Origin: Staphylococcus ratti
GTDB lineage: Bacteria; Bacillota; Bacilli; Staphylococcales; Staphylococcaceae
Length of the DNA: 64,000 nt
NCBI RefSeq assembly: GCF_020883535.1
Contig: NZ_CP086654.1
Coordinates: 2,108,001 to 2,172,000 of the forward strand
Reading direction: 5' to 3'
Made by a program: the position numbers and the translations under genes. This document shows positions 1-10,340 of this stretch, one piece after another. Each line of letters begins with the position of its first letter. Position 1 is the first letter of the stretch. A model generated the notes under the pieces. It was not told the origin of the DNA. It ran no database searches and was given only the letters and a program-made list of their open reading frames with translations.

Positions 1-161
1 GCTTTGTGCACGGTTCCACTCTTAATTAGTACGGCTCACTTGCGTACTCACTTTATTAGTTTATTCAACTGCGCTTAATAAAGGTGCATTCGACAAAATT
101 TGTGGTGTGCTCGCAGCGACCGCACACTCTCTGAGTCACATCATTTGTTTACTTATCCTTT
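1..161 (-). promoter_or_regulatory. Cysteine-specific T-box leader (3' end at window edge)
   Basis: Read on the minus strand, the region downstream of gltX has the parts of a T-box riboswitch. A Stem I closes by pairing AAAGG (about 157-161) with CCTTT (80-84). A specifier-loop codon TGC (86-88) would read uncharged cysteine tRNA. The conserved antiterminator segment GTGGAACCG lies at about 10-18. T-boxes allow transcription of the downstream gene when the cognate tRNA is uncharged. In staphylococci and bacilli the gene after gltX is cysE, followed by cysS, which fits the TGC specifier. The terminator and coding region lie beyond the window. Confidence 0.85.
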
Positions 162-179
162 ATGTTTAAAATCACTTTT

Positions 180-208
180 ATCGTATGTTATTTACCTAAT
201 GAATGCAA
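180..208 (-). promoter_or_regulatory. Predicted sigma-A promoter of the cysteine T-box transcript
   Basis: On the minus strand TTGCAT (203-208) and TACGAT (180-185) are separated by 17 bases, about 20 bases before the first T-box stem. This suggests the T-box transcript can start separately from gltX. Both hexamers are imperfect, so the call rests mainly on spacing and position. Confidence 0.5.
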
Positions 209-266
209 GTTAAAAACTCACTCTTTTGCTATTTGTTAAAGCTAAGGTGTGTCATTCGTGATCACA

Positions 267-1721
267 CTATAACAACTGTTGAATGCGTTTTAAAACTTTA
301 TCTTTTCCAAGCACTTCCATTGTATTTGGTAACTCTGGACCATGCATTTGTCCTGTTACTGCTACACGGATTGGCATAAATAATTGTTTACCTTTAATGC
401 CTGTTTCTTTTTGAACTGCTTTAATCGTCTTTTTAATTTCAGCAGCTTCAAATGGCTCTAATGTTTCAAGTTTGTGATATAGCACATTCATTAATTCAGG
501 AACTTGTTCGCCATTTAAAACGTCTTGAGAGGCTTCATCTAACTCTTTTTCGTCTCTAAAGAACAGCTCAGATAATGGAACAATTTCGCCTGCATAACTC
601 ATTTGTTCTTGATATAACGCAACAAGTTTACGTCCCCAATCTAATTCGGCTTCTGATGGCGATTCTGGTAATAATCCCGCTTTAATCATATGCGGCAATG
701 TCATCTCAAATACCGTTTCTGTATCTTTTTCTTTCATGTATTGATTGTTAATCCACTCTAACTTTTGCTTGTCAAAAAACGCTGGTGATTTTGACAAACG
801 CTTTTCAGTGAAAATATCAATAAATTGTTGTTTGCTGAAGATTTCTTCTTCCCCTTCTGGAGACCAACCTAGCAAACCAATAAAATTAAACAAAGCTTCT
901 GGTAAGTAACCTAAATCACGATACTGTTCGATAAATTGTAAAATTTGACCATCACGTTTACTTAATTTTTTACGTTGCTCATTAACGATTAATGTCATAT
1001 GTGCAAAACGTGGTGGTTCCCATCCAAATGCTTCATAAATCATTAATTGTTTTGGCGTATTTGAAATGTGATCGTCACCGCGAATAACATCAGAAATTTC
1101 CATGTAATGGTCATCGACAGCTACTGCGAAGTTGTACGTTGGAATGCCGTCTTTTTTAACGATTACCCAATCGCCAAAGTTATCTGATTCAAATGATACT
1201 TCGCCTTTAACCATATCATCGAACTTGTAAGTTTTGTCTTGAGGGACGCGAAATCGAATAGATGGTTTACGTCCTTCAGCTTCAAATTGTTGACGCTCTG
1301 CTTCAGTAAGATGTGCATGTTGACCACCGTAGCGCGGCATTTCCCCACGTTCAATTTGAGCTTCACGTTCCGCTTCTAATTCATCTTCTGTCATGTAGCA
1401 CTTGTACGCTTTATCTTCAGCTAACAATTGGTCAATTAACGGTTGATAAATATGACCACGCTCTGACTGACGATAAGGACCATAACCTTTATCTTGATCT
1501 ACAGATTCATCCCAATCTAAACCTAACCATTTTAAATTATCAAACTGTGACGATTCACCGTCTTCTAAATTACGTTTTGTATCTGTATCTTCAATACGAA
1601 TTACAAAATCGCCACCGTAATGTTTTGCGAATAAATAGTTAAATAATGCTGTACGTGCATTACCAATATGCAAATAACCTGTCGGACTTGGTGCATATCT
1701 TACTCTTACTCGGTTACTCAT
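267..1721 (-). CDS. gltX: Glutamyl-tRNA synthetase
   Basis: Class I aminoacyl-tRNA synthetase that charges tRNA-Glu; in Gram-positive bacteria the non-discriminating form also charges tRNA-Gln for later amidation. The 484-residue protein has the HIGH-type motif ([12 protein letters not shown]) near residue 10 and the KMSKS-type loop KLSKR near residue 250. An upstream in-frame extension exists, but the chosen ATG is followed by the family start [15 protein letters not shown] and preceded by CAGGAGTG. It follows ispF after about 90 bases and is followed by the cysteine T-box, matching the usual gltX-cysE-cysS order. Confidence 0.96.
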   Translation of the reverse strand: MSNRVRVRYAPSPTGYLHIGNARTALFNYLFAKHYGGDFVIRIEDTDTKRNLEDGESSQFDNLKWLGLDWDESVDQDKGYGPYRQSERGHIYQPLIDQLLAEDKAYKCYMTEDELEAEREAQIERGEMPRYGGQHAHLTEAERQQFEAEGRKPSIRFRVPQDKTYKFDDMVKGEVSFESDNFGDWVIVKKDGIPTYNFAVAVDDHYMEISDVIRGDDHISNTPKQLMIYEAFGWEPPRFAHMTLIVNEQRKKLSKRDGQILQFIEQYRDLGYLPEALFNFIGLLGWSPEGEEEIFSKQQFIDIFTEKRLSKSPAFFDKQKLEWINNQYMKEKDTETVFEMTLPHMIKAGLLPESPSEAELDWGRKLVALYQEQMSYAGEIVPLSELFFRDEKELDEASQDVLNGEQVPELMNVLYHKLETLEPFEAAEIKKTIKAVQKETGIKGKQLFMPIRVAVTGQMHGPELPNTMEVLGKDKVLKRIQQLL

Positions 1722-1755
1722 TTCGTTCACTCCTGTTTTCAATTTCAATATTTTT

Positions 1756-1764
1756 ATTATATCA
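1756..1764 (-). promoter_or_regulatory. Possible extended -10 promoter of gltX
   Basis: The minus strand carries TGATATAAT, an extended -10 element, about 35 bases before the gltX start, with no good -35 hexamer. It could give gltX its own transcription start within the radA-yacL-ispDF operon. Confidence 0.4.
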
Positions 1765-1813
1765 CGTGACATAAGACATGCCTATATCGTTCCATACATC
1801 TTATTATATGATG

Positions 1814-2290
1814 TTACATTTGCGAAAGAGAGACGATCGCTTGTGCAGCAATACCTTCTTCACGCCCGGTGAATCCAAGCTTTTCACTTGTCGTCGCTTT
1901 CACATTGACACGTCCAATTTCCACTTCAAATAACTCTGCAATCACTTGGCGCATCGTATCAATGTGGGGGCGGAATTTAGGTTTTTCAGCAATAATTGTC
2001 GCATCAATATTATTGATAACGTAGCCTTCTTTTTTTACAGCTTCATAGGCTTCACGCAGTAGGTTTTTAGAATCTGCATCTTTGAAATTAGGGTCTGTGT
2101 CAGGAAAGAGCTTGCCGATGTCCCCTAACGCACACGCACCTAACATCGCGTCTGTAATGGCATGTAATAAAACATCTGCATCACTGTGCCCTTTTAAACC
2201 TTGAGTGTGCGGTACTTCAATGCCTCCAATAATTAAAGGCCTAGCAGCATCGAATGCATGAACGTCATAACCTAATCCAACTCTATACAT
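1814..2290 (-). CDS. ispF: 2-C-methyl-D-erythritol 2,4-cyclodiphosphate synthase
   Basis: Fifth enzyme of the MEP isoprenoid pathway; it cyclises CDP-methylerythritol 2-phosphate with release of CMP. The 158-residue length is normal. The metal-binding DVH of GLGYDVHAF lies near residues 8-10, the [11 protein letters not shown] segment near 35-45, and the carboxyl end holds the family sequence [15 protein letters not shown]. The start [13 protein letters not shown] is preferred over an ATG three codons upstream because AAGGAG sits 11 bases away rather than 2. It overlaps the end of ispD by 8 bases, so the two are co-translated. S. aureus lacks this gene here. Confidence 0.95.
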   Translation of the reverse strand: MYRVGLGYDVHAFDAARPLIIGGIEVPHTQGLKGHSDADVLLHAITDAMLGACALGDIGKLFPDTDPNFKDADSKNLLREAYEAVKKEGYVINNIDATIIAEKPKFRPHIDTMRQVIAELFEVEIGRVNVKATTSEKLGFTGREEGIAAQAIVSLSQM

Positions 2291-2981
2291 GATTTTCATT
2301 ACTCCTTTTATTTAAAAATGCACGACCTATCCATAAATCTTCTTCCGTCGTCATTTTAATATTTTCATATTCTCCTTCGACAACGTGAACAGCGTTGCCT
2401 GCATACTCAAGTAAGCTGCCGTCATCCGTGCCTTCAAACTTCTCTTGTTGAGCGACTGTATACGCATTGAATAACGTTTGATACGTCGCGCCTTGAGGGG
2501 TTTGAATTTGCCACAATTTTGTTCGTTCCAACGTCTGTGCCACTGCGTCGTTTTCCACTACTTTAATCGTATCTTTTGCTTTAACACCTACAACTGCTGC
2601 GCCTTGAGATTGAATGATGTCAATTAGCTTATGTATCGTATGATGAGATACGAATGGGCGCGCACCGTCATGAACTAAAATAACGTCATCTTGCTTTACA
2701 TCGATTGCGCGTAAAACACAGTGAATACTTTCTTGTCGTGTATCGCCCCCTTCGATAAGGGTTGTCACTTTATCAAATTTTTTACATAGCGCGTTCATAT
2801 GTTCAAAATCTCTAGGGTGAATCGCCAAATGAATTGCTTGGCATGCATCGTCCGATTGAAATACGTTTAACGTGTGCGCTAATAAAGGCGCGCCTTCTAG
2901 TTCGATAAACAACTTATTGTATGCGCGATTCATACGTGTGCCTTTCCCTGCTGCAGGAATGATGACATGATAATGTTGCAT
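2283..2981 (-). CDS. ispD: 2-C-methyl-D-erythritol 4-phosphate cytidylyltransferase
   Basis: Third step of the MEP pathway: joins CTP and methylerythritol 4-phosphate to give CDP-methylerythritol. The 232-residue protein opens with the nucleotidyltransferase loop [11 protein letters not shown] and has the [11 protein letters not shown] segment near residue 105 and a [15 protein letters not shown] segment near 150, all typical of IspD. It could be confused with TarI, the ribitol-phosphate cytidylyltransferase of teichoic acid synthesis, but direct overlap with ispF and the yacL-ispD-ispF-gltX order of Bacillus favour IspD. Its start overlaps the yacL stop by one base. Confidence 0.93.
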   Translation of the reverse strand: MQHYHVIIPAAGKGTRMNRAYNKLFIELEGAPLLAHTLNVFQSDDACQAIHLAIHPRDFEHMNALCKKFDKVTTLIEGGDTRQESIHCVLRAIDVKQDDVILVHDGARPFVSHHTIHKLIDIIQSQGAAVVGVKAKDTIKVVENDAVAQTLERTKLWQIQTPQGATYQTLFNAYTVAQQEKFEGTDDGSLLEYAGNAVHVVEGEYENIKMTTEEDLWIGRAFLNKRSNENHV

Positions 2982-4045
2982 TATGTTTCCTCCACCTTTT
3001 TCGCGAAAATAATACGACCTGAAGCAGTTTGAAGCATACTGATTACTTCAAGTAGTAACGTTTCGTTAATGTGTTGTTTTGCATCATCCACAACCACCAT
3101 CGTTCCATCTTCAAAATAGCCGACACCTTGGCCAGGTTCTTTTCCGACTTTAGTAATCATTAAATTGAAACGATCGCCTTGATGGACTTCCGGCTTAATC
3201 GCGTCTGACAAATCATTCACATTAAGCACCTTGATATCTTGAATCGCACATACGCGATTCAAGTTATAATCTGTCGTGATCACATGCGCGCGGTAATGTT
3301 GCGCAAGTTTAATGATTAATGCATCAATATCATGATGACTTTTTTGAGGATAAATAATCCGTGTCGGATGTTTAGAGTCATGAATGGCATTTAAAATTTC
3401 TAGTCCTCTACGTCCTTTGTCGCGTTTGATACTGTCGTTCGCATCTGCAACCACTTGCAGTTCATTAATAACACCTTGAGGAATTAAGATTTCTCCATCG
3501 ATAAATCCTGCTTCCATAATTTTATAAATTCGACCATCGATAATTGCACTGGTATCAATAATTTTAGGCACTGCATTACGCGCATTGATCGACATAGATC
3601 GTGCCATATTTTCAGGCAAAAACAACAACATCTCGTCACGCTTTTTTAATCCAAATTGAAACCCTAAATAACCAAGCACCAATGTCGTAATAATAGGAAC
3701 TATTCGATCAACTAAATCTGTACCAATAAATTTTAAAATAAAAGAAATCATAACTGAAATCATCAAACCCGTAAACAAACCAATGGTAGCAAAAATAATT
3801 TCAATAGCACTGTAGCTCAATATAAACTGTTCTGCATTTTTAAACATATAAGCAATGCGCGGAATAAACCAACCAAAAATAAGAAAGAAAACAAGCATGC
3901 CTATCATCGCAGTCACATAGCTATTTTCCATAATGGGGGGATGACTTACATGAAAATCGATTAGTATGCCAGGGATTAAGAAAAGCCCTAACACACTCCC
4001 GATAATCATGTAGGAAATGACAACTAAAAATTTAACAAAATCCAT
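2981..4045 (-). CDS. yacL: PIN/TRAM-domain membrane protein, YacL family
   Basis: A 354-residue protein with four predicted membrane segments (about 5-27, 41-62, 78-102 and 112-130), then a PIN domain starting at IIDTSAIIDGRI near residue 162 and a TRAM-like RNA-binding domain near 290-345. PIN domains are usually Mg-dependent ribonucleases; acidic residues of the expected kind are visible (DTSAIID, ITTDYNLNRVC). The physiological substrate is not known to me. It lies 16 bases after radA with AAGGAGG before its ATG. In Bacillus disA separates radA and yacL; here disA is absent, as in other staphylococci. Confidence 0.88.
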   Translation of the reverse strand: MDFVKFLVVISYMIIGSVLGLFLIPGILIDFHVSHPPIMENSYVTAMIGMLVFFLIFGWFIPRIAYMFKNAEQFILSYSAIEIIFATIGLFTGLMISVMISFILKFIGTDLVDRIVPIITTLVLGYLGFQFGLKKRDEMLLFLPENMARSMSINARNAVPKIIDTSAIIDGRIYKIMEAGFIDGEILIPQGVINELQVVADANDSIKRDKGRRGLEILNAIHDSKHPTRIIYPQKSHHDIDALIIKLAQHYRAHVITTDYNLNRVCAIQDIKVLNVNDLSDAIKPEVHQGDRFNLMITKVGKEPGQGVGYFEDGTMVVVDDAKQHINETLLLEVISMLQTASGRIIFAKKVEET

Positions 4046-4061
4046 CTTAAACCTCCTTTCT

Positions 4062-5438
4062 CTATCTCGGTTTTAATGCATATTTTAATGCTTCATTTGT
4101 CGAAGAAACACCGATGACTTCTATATTTTCTGGGAATTTCCACCCTCCAATATTCGTTTTCGGTATAATAACACGTTTAAAGCCTAATTTCGCCGCTTCT
4201 TGGACTCTTTGTTCAATTCTAGACACTCTTCGAACTTCTCCAGTTAAGCCTACTTCTCCAATAAAACAATCTAAACCGTCTACCGCTTGATCTTTGAAAC
4301 TTGATGCCGTAGCAATAATAATCCCTAAATCTACTGCAGGTTCACTCAGTTTGACGCCACCTGCAACTTTTATATACGCATCTTGTTGTTGAAGCAAATA
4401 GCCTTCTTTTTTCTCTAACACTGCCATCAACAAACTTAAACGGTTATGATCGATTCCAGTTGCCATACGTCGAGGATTATTAAATGTCGTTGGGGTTACA
4501 AGCGCTTGTACTTCTATTAACAACGGACGCGTCCCTTCCATTGTGGCCACAATCGTTGAACCAGGCACATTAGTAGAGCGCTCCTCCAAAAACATTTCTG
4601 AAGGGTTAGGTACACTTTTAAGCCCCGCTTGTTTCATCTCAAATATACCCATTTCGTTAGTTGAACCAAAACGGTTTTTAACCGCACGTAATATGCGATA
4701 CGCATGGTGTTCATCTCCTTCAAAATAGAGCACTGTATCCACCATATGTTCTAATAGTCTCGGTCCAGCAATTTGTCCTTCTTTTGTTACATGTCCTACG
4801 ATAAATGTGGCGATATTCATTTGTTTCGCAATATGCATTAAACTTTGTGTACTTTCACGAACTTGTGAAACTGAACCCGGCGCAGAACTGATTTCTGGAT
4901 GATAAATCGTTTGTATAGAATCGACAACAATCAATTCAGGCTCTACTTTTTTAACAACTTCATGAATAATTTCAAGATCTGTTTCCGCAAAAACATTTAA
5001 AGCACTGGCATCTTCATCAAGACGATCGGCACGCAATTTCGTCTGATTTAATGACTCTTCCCCCGTGATATACAGAACTTTCTTTTCTTTGGATAATGCT
5101 GCACACATCTGAAGTAACAGTGTCGATTTACCAATACCCGGATCGCCACCAATTAAGACAAGTGAGCCTTGAACAATGCCGCCACCTAGAACACGGTTGA
5201 ACTCCTGACTATTTGTAAGAATTCTCGGCGTTTTTTCGTTTTTAATCTCTTTAAGCGTTTGCACTTTTTGAGAATGGTTTGTTTTTTGTGCACGTACGCT
5301 ATGTTTAGAACTGGTCGTTTTTTGTTCTACAACTTCTTCCATTGAATTCCATGCTCCACAGTTGAGACAATTCCCCATCCATTTAGGGTACTGGTGACCG
5401 CATGCGGTACATTCGTATACTATTTTTTTCTTAGCCAT
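4062..5438 (-). CDS. radA: DNA repair protein RadA
   Basis: RecA-like ATPase that promotes branch migration during recombinational repair. The 458-residue protein has an N-terminal four-cysteine zinc finger (CTAC and CLNC within the first 30 residues), a Walker A motif [10 protein letters not shown] near residue 97, the RadA-specific [11 protein letters not shown] motif near 255, and a Lon-type C-terminal domain from about 350. AAAGGAGG precedes the ATG. It lies 250 bases downstream of clpC behind an apparent terminator, so the operon with yacL-ispD-ispF probably has its own start or receives readthrough. Confidence 0.96.
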   Translation of the reverse strand: MAKKKIVYECTACGHQYPKWMGNCLNCGAWNSMEEVVEQKTTSSKHSVRAQKTNHSQKVQTLKEIKNEKTPRILTNSQEFNRVLGGGIVQGSLVLIGGDPGIGKSTLLLQMCAALSKEKKVLYITGEESLNQTKLRADRLDEDASALNVFAETDLEIIHEVVKKVEPELIVVDSIQTIYHPEISSAPGSVSQVRESTQSLMHIAKQMNIATFIVGHVTKEGQIAGPRLLEHMVDTVLYFEGDEHHAYRILRAVKNRFGSTNEMGIFEMKQAGLKSVPNPSEMFLEERSTNVPGSTIVATMEGTRPLLIEVQALVTPTTFNNPRRMATGIDHNRLSLLMAVLEKKEGYLLQQQDAYIKVAGGVKLSEPAVDLGIIIATASSFKDQAVDGLDCFIGEVGLTGEVRRVSRIEQRVQEAAKLGFKRVIIPKTNIGGWKFPENIEVIGVSSTNEALKYALKPR

Positions 5439-5641
5439 GATGCCACCTCCTTTTTTTGATATAACAAATCTATTTTATACTTGTGTCATCAATCTGACAA
5501 ATGAAGAATTAAAAAGATCGCGAAACAAAAATCGATACATTTTTATTATTCTAGTACGTTAAAAACGTAATGTTTCACAGACGCAAAGTAGTATCATCGT
5601 TAAAAAGTTGCGACTGCATAAGCTAAGCCGAAACTTACACC

Positions 5642-5683
5642 ATAAAGAGACTAGAACATTGGATGTCCTAGCCTCAGTTTGTC
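5642..5683 (-). terminator. Hairpin after clpC
   Basis: On the minus strand GAGGCTAGgACA pairs with TGTtCTAGtCTC around a 5-base loop, followed by TTTATGG. It lies just after the clpC stop. The U-run is short, so termination may be partial. Confidence 0.6.
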
Positions 5684-5691
5684 TCATTCTA

Positions 5692-8169
5692 TTAAGATGT
5701 CGTTTCGTCCTTTTCTTCAACGTGATCTGACGTTACTTCAGATTGGCGTTCTTGAATATCGTATTTGAACGCTTTGCCGTCATAATCTACCGTCACATCT
5801 TTACCGTCTAATTCTTTACCTTCTAAAATCAGTTCACTCAAATTATCTTCCACAGTTTTCTGAATCGCTCGGATTAACGGACGTGCTCCGTATTCAGGGT
5901 CATATCCTTCTGAAGCAATTTGATCTTTCGCCGCATCTGTCACTTTAATATTAATGTTTTGTTCTGATAAGCGTGATGTTAATTTATTAACCATCATTGT
6001 GACAATGGCTTTTAATTCTTCTTTAGTAAGTTTATGGAAGACAATTGTATCGTCCACACGGTTTAAAAATTCAGGACGAAATGCATTTTTAAGTTCTTTC
6101 ATCATTGTTTTACGAATCGTTTCGTAGTCTTCTCCATCACCTTGACTACCGAATCCTGCAAAACGCTGATCTTGAAGTTCTTGAGCACCTACGTTTGATG
6201 TCATAATGATTACGGTATTTCTAAAATCCACACGTCGTCCTTTTGTATCTGTAAGATGCCCGTCGTCTAAAACTTGTAAAAGAATATTAAACACATCTGG
6301 ATGTGCTTTTTCAATTTCATCAAATAAAATGACAGAATAAGGTTTACGACGCACTTTTTCAGTTAATTGTCCACCATCGTCATGACCTACATAGCCAGGA
6401 GGTGCACCTACTAAACGACTTACAGCATGTTTTTCCATAAATTCACTCATATCCACACGAATCATCGCGTCTTCTTCACCAAACATTGTTTCTGCCAGTG
6501 CACGCGCGAGCTCTGTTTTACCTACACCCGTAGGTCCAAGGAATATAAAGCTACCAATAGGACGTTTTGGATCTTTTAATCCTGCACGTGCGCGACGAAC
6601 AGCTTTCGAAATCGCAGTCACAGCGTCTTTTTGACCGATTACACGCTCATGTAACGTATCTTCGAGATGAAGTAAACGCTCAGACTCAGTTTCATTAAGA
6701 CGCGTTAACGGAATACCCGTCCAACCTGCGATAACTTCTGCAATATCTTCGGCACCTAGCGTCGTATGTTGACCACCTTGGTGATTTTTCCATTCATTTT
6801 TAGCTTCTTCATATTGTTTTTCTAACTTCGTTTGCTTGTCACGAAGGTTCGCTGCATTTTCAAATTCTTGCGCATGTACAGCCGCATCTTTTTCTTTTTT
6901 AACTTGTTCGATTTGTTGTTCAATTTCTTTCAAGTTTGGCGGTGTCGTATGATGTCTCAAACGCACTTTTGAACTTGCTTCGTCTATTAAATCAATTGCT
7001 TTATCGGGTAAAAATCGATCTTGAACATAACGATCACTTAATTTAGCTGCCGCTTCAACAGCTTCGTCGGAAATATTAATACGGTGATGCGCTTCATAAC
7101 GGTCTCTTAAACCTTTAAGAATTTGAATCGTATCTTCAACGCTTGGTTCGTCTACTTGAACGGGTTGGAAACGACGCTCTAATGCGGCATCTTTTTCAAT
7201 ATGCTTACGGTACTCATCTAATGTTGTGGCACCAATACATTGTAGCTCACCACGTGCAAGGGCGGGCTTTAAAATATTTGAAGCATCGATAGCACCTTCT
7301 GCACCACCTGCACCAATTAAAGTGTGAAGCTCATCAATGAATAAAATCACGTTGCCCGCTTGATGAATTTCTTCCATGACTTTTTTCAAACGCTCTTCAA
7401 ATTCACCACGATATTTCGTCCCTGCAACGACCGTCCCCATATCAAGAGACATAACGCGTTTGTCTTTGAGTGTTTCAGGTACTTCATTATTCACGATAGC
7501 TTGAGCTAACCCTTCTGCAATCGCTGTTTTACCTACACCAGGTTCCCCTATTAATACAGGGTTGTTTTTTGTACGACGACTTAGCACTTCAATGACACGT
7601 GTAATTTCTTTGTTTCTGCCAACTACTGGATCTAACGTACCATCTTTGGCGATAACTGTTAAATCGCGAGCCAAGCTATCCAAAGTCGGTGTATTATTTG
7701 ATTTTGCAGTTTGCGCATTTTTGTTAGACGTTTCAGGATTACCTAATGCTTTAACGACTTGTGCACGTGCTTTCGTAATATTAAGGTCTAAATTAGCAAA
7801 CACGCGTGCCGCTACGCCTTCGTTTTCACGTATTAAACCTAATAAAATATGCTCTGTTCCTACAAAATTATGTTGTAATTTACGGGCTTCATCCATTGAA
7901 AGTTCAATGACTTTCTTCGCGCGTGGCGTATAATGAAGTGCCCCCATGTTATCTTGGCCATGACCAATCAGTTTTTCTACTTCTGCAATCACTTTTTCTT
8001 CAGTAATATCAACACTTTCTAATACTTTTGCCGCGATACCTTCTGGCTCTTTCATTAAGCCAAGTAATAAGTGCTCTGTACCAATATTAGAGTGATTGAG
8101 ACGTATGGCCTCTTCTTGCGCATGTGCTAAAACACGTTGCGCGCGTTCAGTAAGTCTTCCAAATAACAT
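5692..8169 (-). CDS. clpC: AAA+ unfoldase ClpC
   Basis: HSP100 chaperone that unfolds proteins for the ClpP protease, including arginine-phosphorylated substrates marked by McsB. The 825-residue protein has the amino-terminal Clp repeat domain (about 1-145), a first AAA domain with GEPGVGKT near 210, a middle coiled-coil region with the UVR-type segment (about 415-475), and a second AAA domain with GPTGVGKT near 545. The start [13 protein letters not shown] has AAGGAGG seven bases upstream. It is the last gene of the ctsR-mcsA-mcsB-clpC operon. Confidence 0.97.
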   Translation of the reverse strand: MLFGRLTERAQRVLAHAQEEAIRLNHSNIGTEHLLLGLMKEPEGIAAKVLESVDITEEKVIAEVEKLIGHGQDNMGALHYTPRAKKVIELSMDEARKLQHNFVGTEHILLGLIRENEGVAARVFANLDLNITKARAQVVKALGNPETSNKNAQTAKSNNTPTLDSLARDLTVIAKDGTLDPVVGRNKEITRVIEVLSRRTKNNPVLIGEPGVGKTAIAEGLAQAIVNNEVPETLKDKRVMSLDMGTVVAGTKYRGEFEERLKKVMEEIHQAGNVILFIDELHTLIGAGGAEGAIDASNILKPALARGELQCIGATTLDEYRKHIEKDAALERRFQPVQVDEPSVEDTIQILKGLRDRYEAHHRINISDEAVEAAAKLSDRYVQDRFLPDKAIDLIDEASSKVRLRHHTTPPNLKEIEQQIEQVKKEKDAAVHAQEFENAANLRDKQTKLEKQYEEAKNEWKNHQGGQHTTLGAEDIAEVIAGWTGIPLTRLNETESERLLHLEDTLHERVIGQKDAVTAISKAVRRARAGLKDPKRPIGSFIFLGPTGVGKTELARALAETMFGEEDAMIRVDMSEFMEKHAVSRLVGAPPGYVGHDDGGQLTEKVRRKPYSVILFDEIEKAHPDVFNILLQVLDDGHLTDTKGRRVDFRNTVIIMTSNVGAQELQDQRFAGFGSQGDGEDYETIRKTMMKELKNAFRPEFLNRVDDTIVFHKLTKEELKAIVTMMVNKLTSRLSEQNINIKVTDAAKDQIASEGYDPEYGARPLIRAIQKTVEDNLSELILEGKELDGKDVTVDYDGKAFKYDIQERQSEVTSDHVEEKDETTS

Positions 8170-8181
8170 AATCAAACCTCC

Positions 8182-9186
8182 TTAAATATGTGTTCGTAAA
8201 ATTTCTGCTCTTTTAGCTTCTACAGACTGTTCTTCATTTTCGTCTATTAAAAATGGAGATTGTATTGCAATCATTAATTCATTAAACTGAAAATCTTCCA
8301 TATCTAAAATACCTAAATCTACACCTAATTTAATATCACTCAAACGATACGACGCTTCTTCTACTGATATTAATTGGCTATATTTCAAAATACCTAGCGA
8401 ACGATAAATCCGATCAAGCATTTCTGTTTTTTTATGTGTGTGCAAGCGTGTTCTAAATTCCAGTTCTTCACTAATAATTTGCTGTACTAATTCTGTTAAC
8501 GCTTCGATAATTTCTTTTTCACTTTTGCCTAGAGTAAGCTGGTTCGAGACTTGGTAGATATGTCCATAAACTTGAGACCCTTCACCATAAATACCGCGAA
8601 TTGTAAAACCAAATCGATTGATCGATTGCGCAATGCGAGACATTCGCTTCATAATTGATAACCCAGGCAAATGAAGCATCACACTCGCTCTCATCCCTGT
8701 GCCAACATTTGTTGGGCAGGTTGTGAGATAACCTAAATCCTCGTCATAACTAATCGTTGTTGCGGCATCTAGCTGATCATCAATTTTGGATGCTTTGTCA
8801 TACAATGCCTCCAAGGATAAATCTGTTTTCATCACTTGGATACGCACATGATCCTCTTCATTTACCATCACGCTCACGGACTCATCATCGTTAAGCAGCA
8901 CAGCAGAGGCAGGCTGCTTCGTCAAATCAGGACTAATGAGATGTTTGGCTACTAATTTGTATTTACTTTGTTGGTCAAGCTCATCTAAGCGCAAAACGTT
9001 CAAATCGGCTAGTGCATCTTGCACCTCGTTAATCACACGGTGCCCTTCTTCTTCTGATGGAAACATGAGCGGATGCACATAGTTTTCAAGGTTTCGTGCT
9101 AAGCGAATACGTGATGACATCACAACAGGAGATGTGCTAGATTCTTGAAGCCATCCACTCATATGATGTTTAAGATTGTCGGTCAT
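8182..9186 (-). CDS. mcsB: Protein-arginine kinase McsB
   Basis: Phosphotransferase related to creatine and arginine kinases that phosphorylates arginines on proteins, inactivating CtsR and tagging proteins for ClpCP. The 334-residue protein has the SSRIRLARN motif near residue 25 and [21 protein letters not shown] near 165-185, which holds the reactive cysteine. A longer in-frame ORF reaches back into mcsA, but the chosen ATG has GAGGTG about eight bases upstream and fits the family start. It overlaps the mcsA end by 17 bases, implying translational coupling. Confidence 0.95.
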   Translation of the reverse strand: MTDNLKHHMSGWLQESSTSPVVMSSRIRLARNLENYVHPLMFPSEEEGHRVINEVQDALADLNVLRLDELDQQSKYKLVAKHLISPDLTKQPASAVLLNDDESVSVMVNEEDHVRIQVMKTDLSLEALYDKASKIDDQLDAATTISYDEDLGYLTTCPTNVGTGMRASVMLHLPGLSIMKRMSRIAQSINRFGFTIRGIYGEGSQVYGHIYQVSNQLTLGKSEKEIIEALTELVQQIISEELEFRTRLHTHKKTEMLDRIYRSLGILKYSQLISVEEASYRLSDIKLGVDLGILDMEDFQFNELMIAIQSPFLIDENEEQSVEAKRAEILRTHI

Positions 9187-9703
9187 CTTGAGACACCTCG
9201 CTTTGCTGTACTTCAAGTGCTTTAATCTCATCACGGACAATTGCTGCTTCTTCAAATGCTTGCGCTTCAACTAACGCTTGTAGTTTTTCTTGCTTAGCTT
9301 CTATTTGTTGTTTTAATGCACGTTTTTGATGCGAGGATTGTGGATATTTTCCAGAGTGCGTCATGTGCCCACCTTGAACGCGTCGGACAATGTCATAGAC
9401 ATCTTCCTTAAACGTTACATAACAATCACGACATCCAAATTTACCAACATGTGCAATATCTTTAAGCGACATTTGACAAGTTGGACATCTTTTTTCTTCG
9501 CGATAAACAAGTTGATCTACATTGATACCGTATTTAGCAGCAAGATGCTGTAAAATTTGTTGAACGACAAACGTCCCTTCTACATCTTCTCCTGCCTGCC
9601 AATGCTCATCAGATTGATTGTGTATGGGCTCTTGAGATAACACTATAGGCTTATGGTTTCGCTGTTGTTGTACTTGCGCTCGTTTTAGTTCCTCATGTGT
9701 CAT
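9170..9703 (-). CDS. mcsA: McsA, activator of McsB, lacking the first zinc finger
   Basis: McsA is the adaptor that activates the McsB arginine kinase. The 177-residue protein has one zinc-binding unit (CPTC near residue 73 and CRDC near 92), then the conserved DIVRRVQGG segment and a UVR motif near the end ([15 protein letters not shown]). The usual McsA begins with a further CxxC...CxxC finger. Here the first 60 residues contain no cysteine. The start looks real: AAGGTG precedes the ATG and overlaps the ctsR stop codon, leaving no room for a longer protein. Loss or replacement of the first finger is the odd feature. Confidence 0.9.
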   Translation of the reverse strand: MTHEELKRAQVQQQRNHKPIVLSQEPIHNQSDEHWQAGEDVEGTFVVQQILQHLAAKYGINVDQLVYREEKRCPTCQMSLKDIAHVGKFGCRDCYVTFKEDVYDIVRRVQGGHMTHSGKYPQSSHQKRALKQQIEAKQEKLQALVEAQAFEEAAIVRDEIKALEVQQSEVSQDDRQS

Positions 9704-9714
9704 AGCATCACCTT

Positions 9715-10176
9715 CTAGTAATAGTTAATGACTGGAAGTAATCGTTTTAAAATGTTAGCGCGGATAATATCTCGAGATGCGACATCCATCGTTAACGTTT
9801 CTCTATCGACGACTGCTGCAATCAATTTAGCTTCGCGTTCTGTAATTAATTGATTATCTAATAACCCATCAATAATATAATAGGCTTGTTGTTGAGAGAG
9901 GGATGGGCCGATTAAATCCATTAAACGTTTGATATAGAAGGCATGATCTTTTGTTTCGATTTTAGTAATACGAATGTAGCCTCCACCCCCACGTTTACTT
10001 TCAATTTCGTATCCATGTTCGTTCGTAAAGCGTGTTTTTATGACATAATTCAGCTGAGATGGTACACAATCAAAGCGTTGTGCGATATTGGCGCGCTGAA
10101 TTTCAACGACATCCTCTTTAGTTTCTTCAAATAACTGTTTAATGTACTGTTCTATGATGTCTGACATATTATGCAT
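9715..10176 (-). CDS. ctsR: Heat-shock repressor CtsR
   Basis: Winged-helix repressor of clp genes and of its own operon; heat and McsB activity relieve repression. The 153-residue protein begins [16 protein letters not shown] and carries the DNA-binding wing segment [10 protein letters not shown] near residue 63, whose glycine-rich loop also acts as the heat sensor. A seven-codon upstream extension is rejected on family length and because GAGGTG sits just before this ATG. It is the first gene of ctsR-mcsA-mcsB-clpC. CtsR sites overlap the promoter immediately upstream. Confidence 0.97.
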   Translation of the reverse strand: MHNMSDIIEQYIKQLFEETKEDVVEIQRANIAQRFDCVPSQLNYVIKTRFTNEHGYEIESKRGGGGYIRITKIETKDHAFYIKRLMDLIGPSLSQQQAYYIIDGLLDNQLITEREAKLIAAVVDRETLTMDVASRDIIRANILKRLLPVINYY

Positions 10177-10188
10177 GGTATCACCTCT

Positions 10189-10236
10189 TTTGACCATCTT
10201 TGACTATATTATAGAAGCTAGTTTGACCTTTTTCAA
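10189..10236 (-). promoter_or_regulatory. ctsR operon promoter with CtsR operators
   Basis: The minus strand has TTGAAA (10231-10236) and TATAAT (10208-10213) with a 17-base spacer, a strong sigma-A promoter. A CtsR tandem heptad, AGTCAAA-GAT-GGTCAAA (10189-10205), begins just after the -10, and a further half site GGTCAAA (10222-10228) lies inside the spacer. This matches the known A/GGTCAAA-NNN-A/GGTCAAA operator and implies autorepression of ctsR-mcsA-mcsB-clpC. Confidence 0.92.
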
Positions 10237-10340
10237 CCAATTTGTTTCTAAGTGTCCTAAAATTGTTATGTTACTGCTTACATTTTTGGTGTATGATAGT
10301 CTTAGTGAAAATTTATAAATTGGACAGAGGTGTTTATTTC

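Noticed and set aside
2283-2981. ispD as TarI (ribitol-phosphate cytidylyltransferase)
   Set aside because: No tarJ or teichoic acid genes adjoin it, while ispF overlaps it directly and the order matches Bacillus ispD-ispF.
9170-9270. Longer mcsB starting within mcsA
   Set aside because: The extra 28 codons are the out-of-frame reading of the mcsA UVR region; the downstream ATG has a good Shine-Dalgarno site and fits the family.
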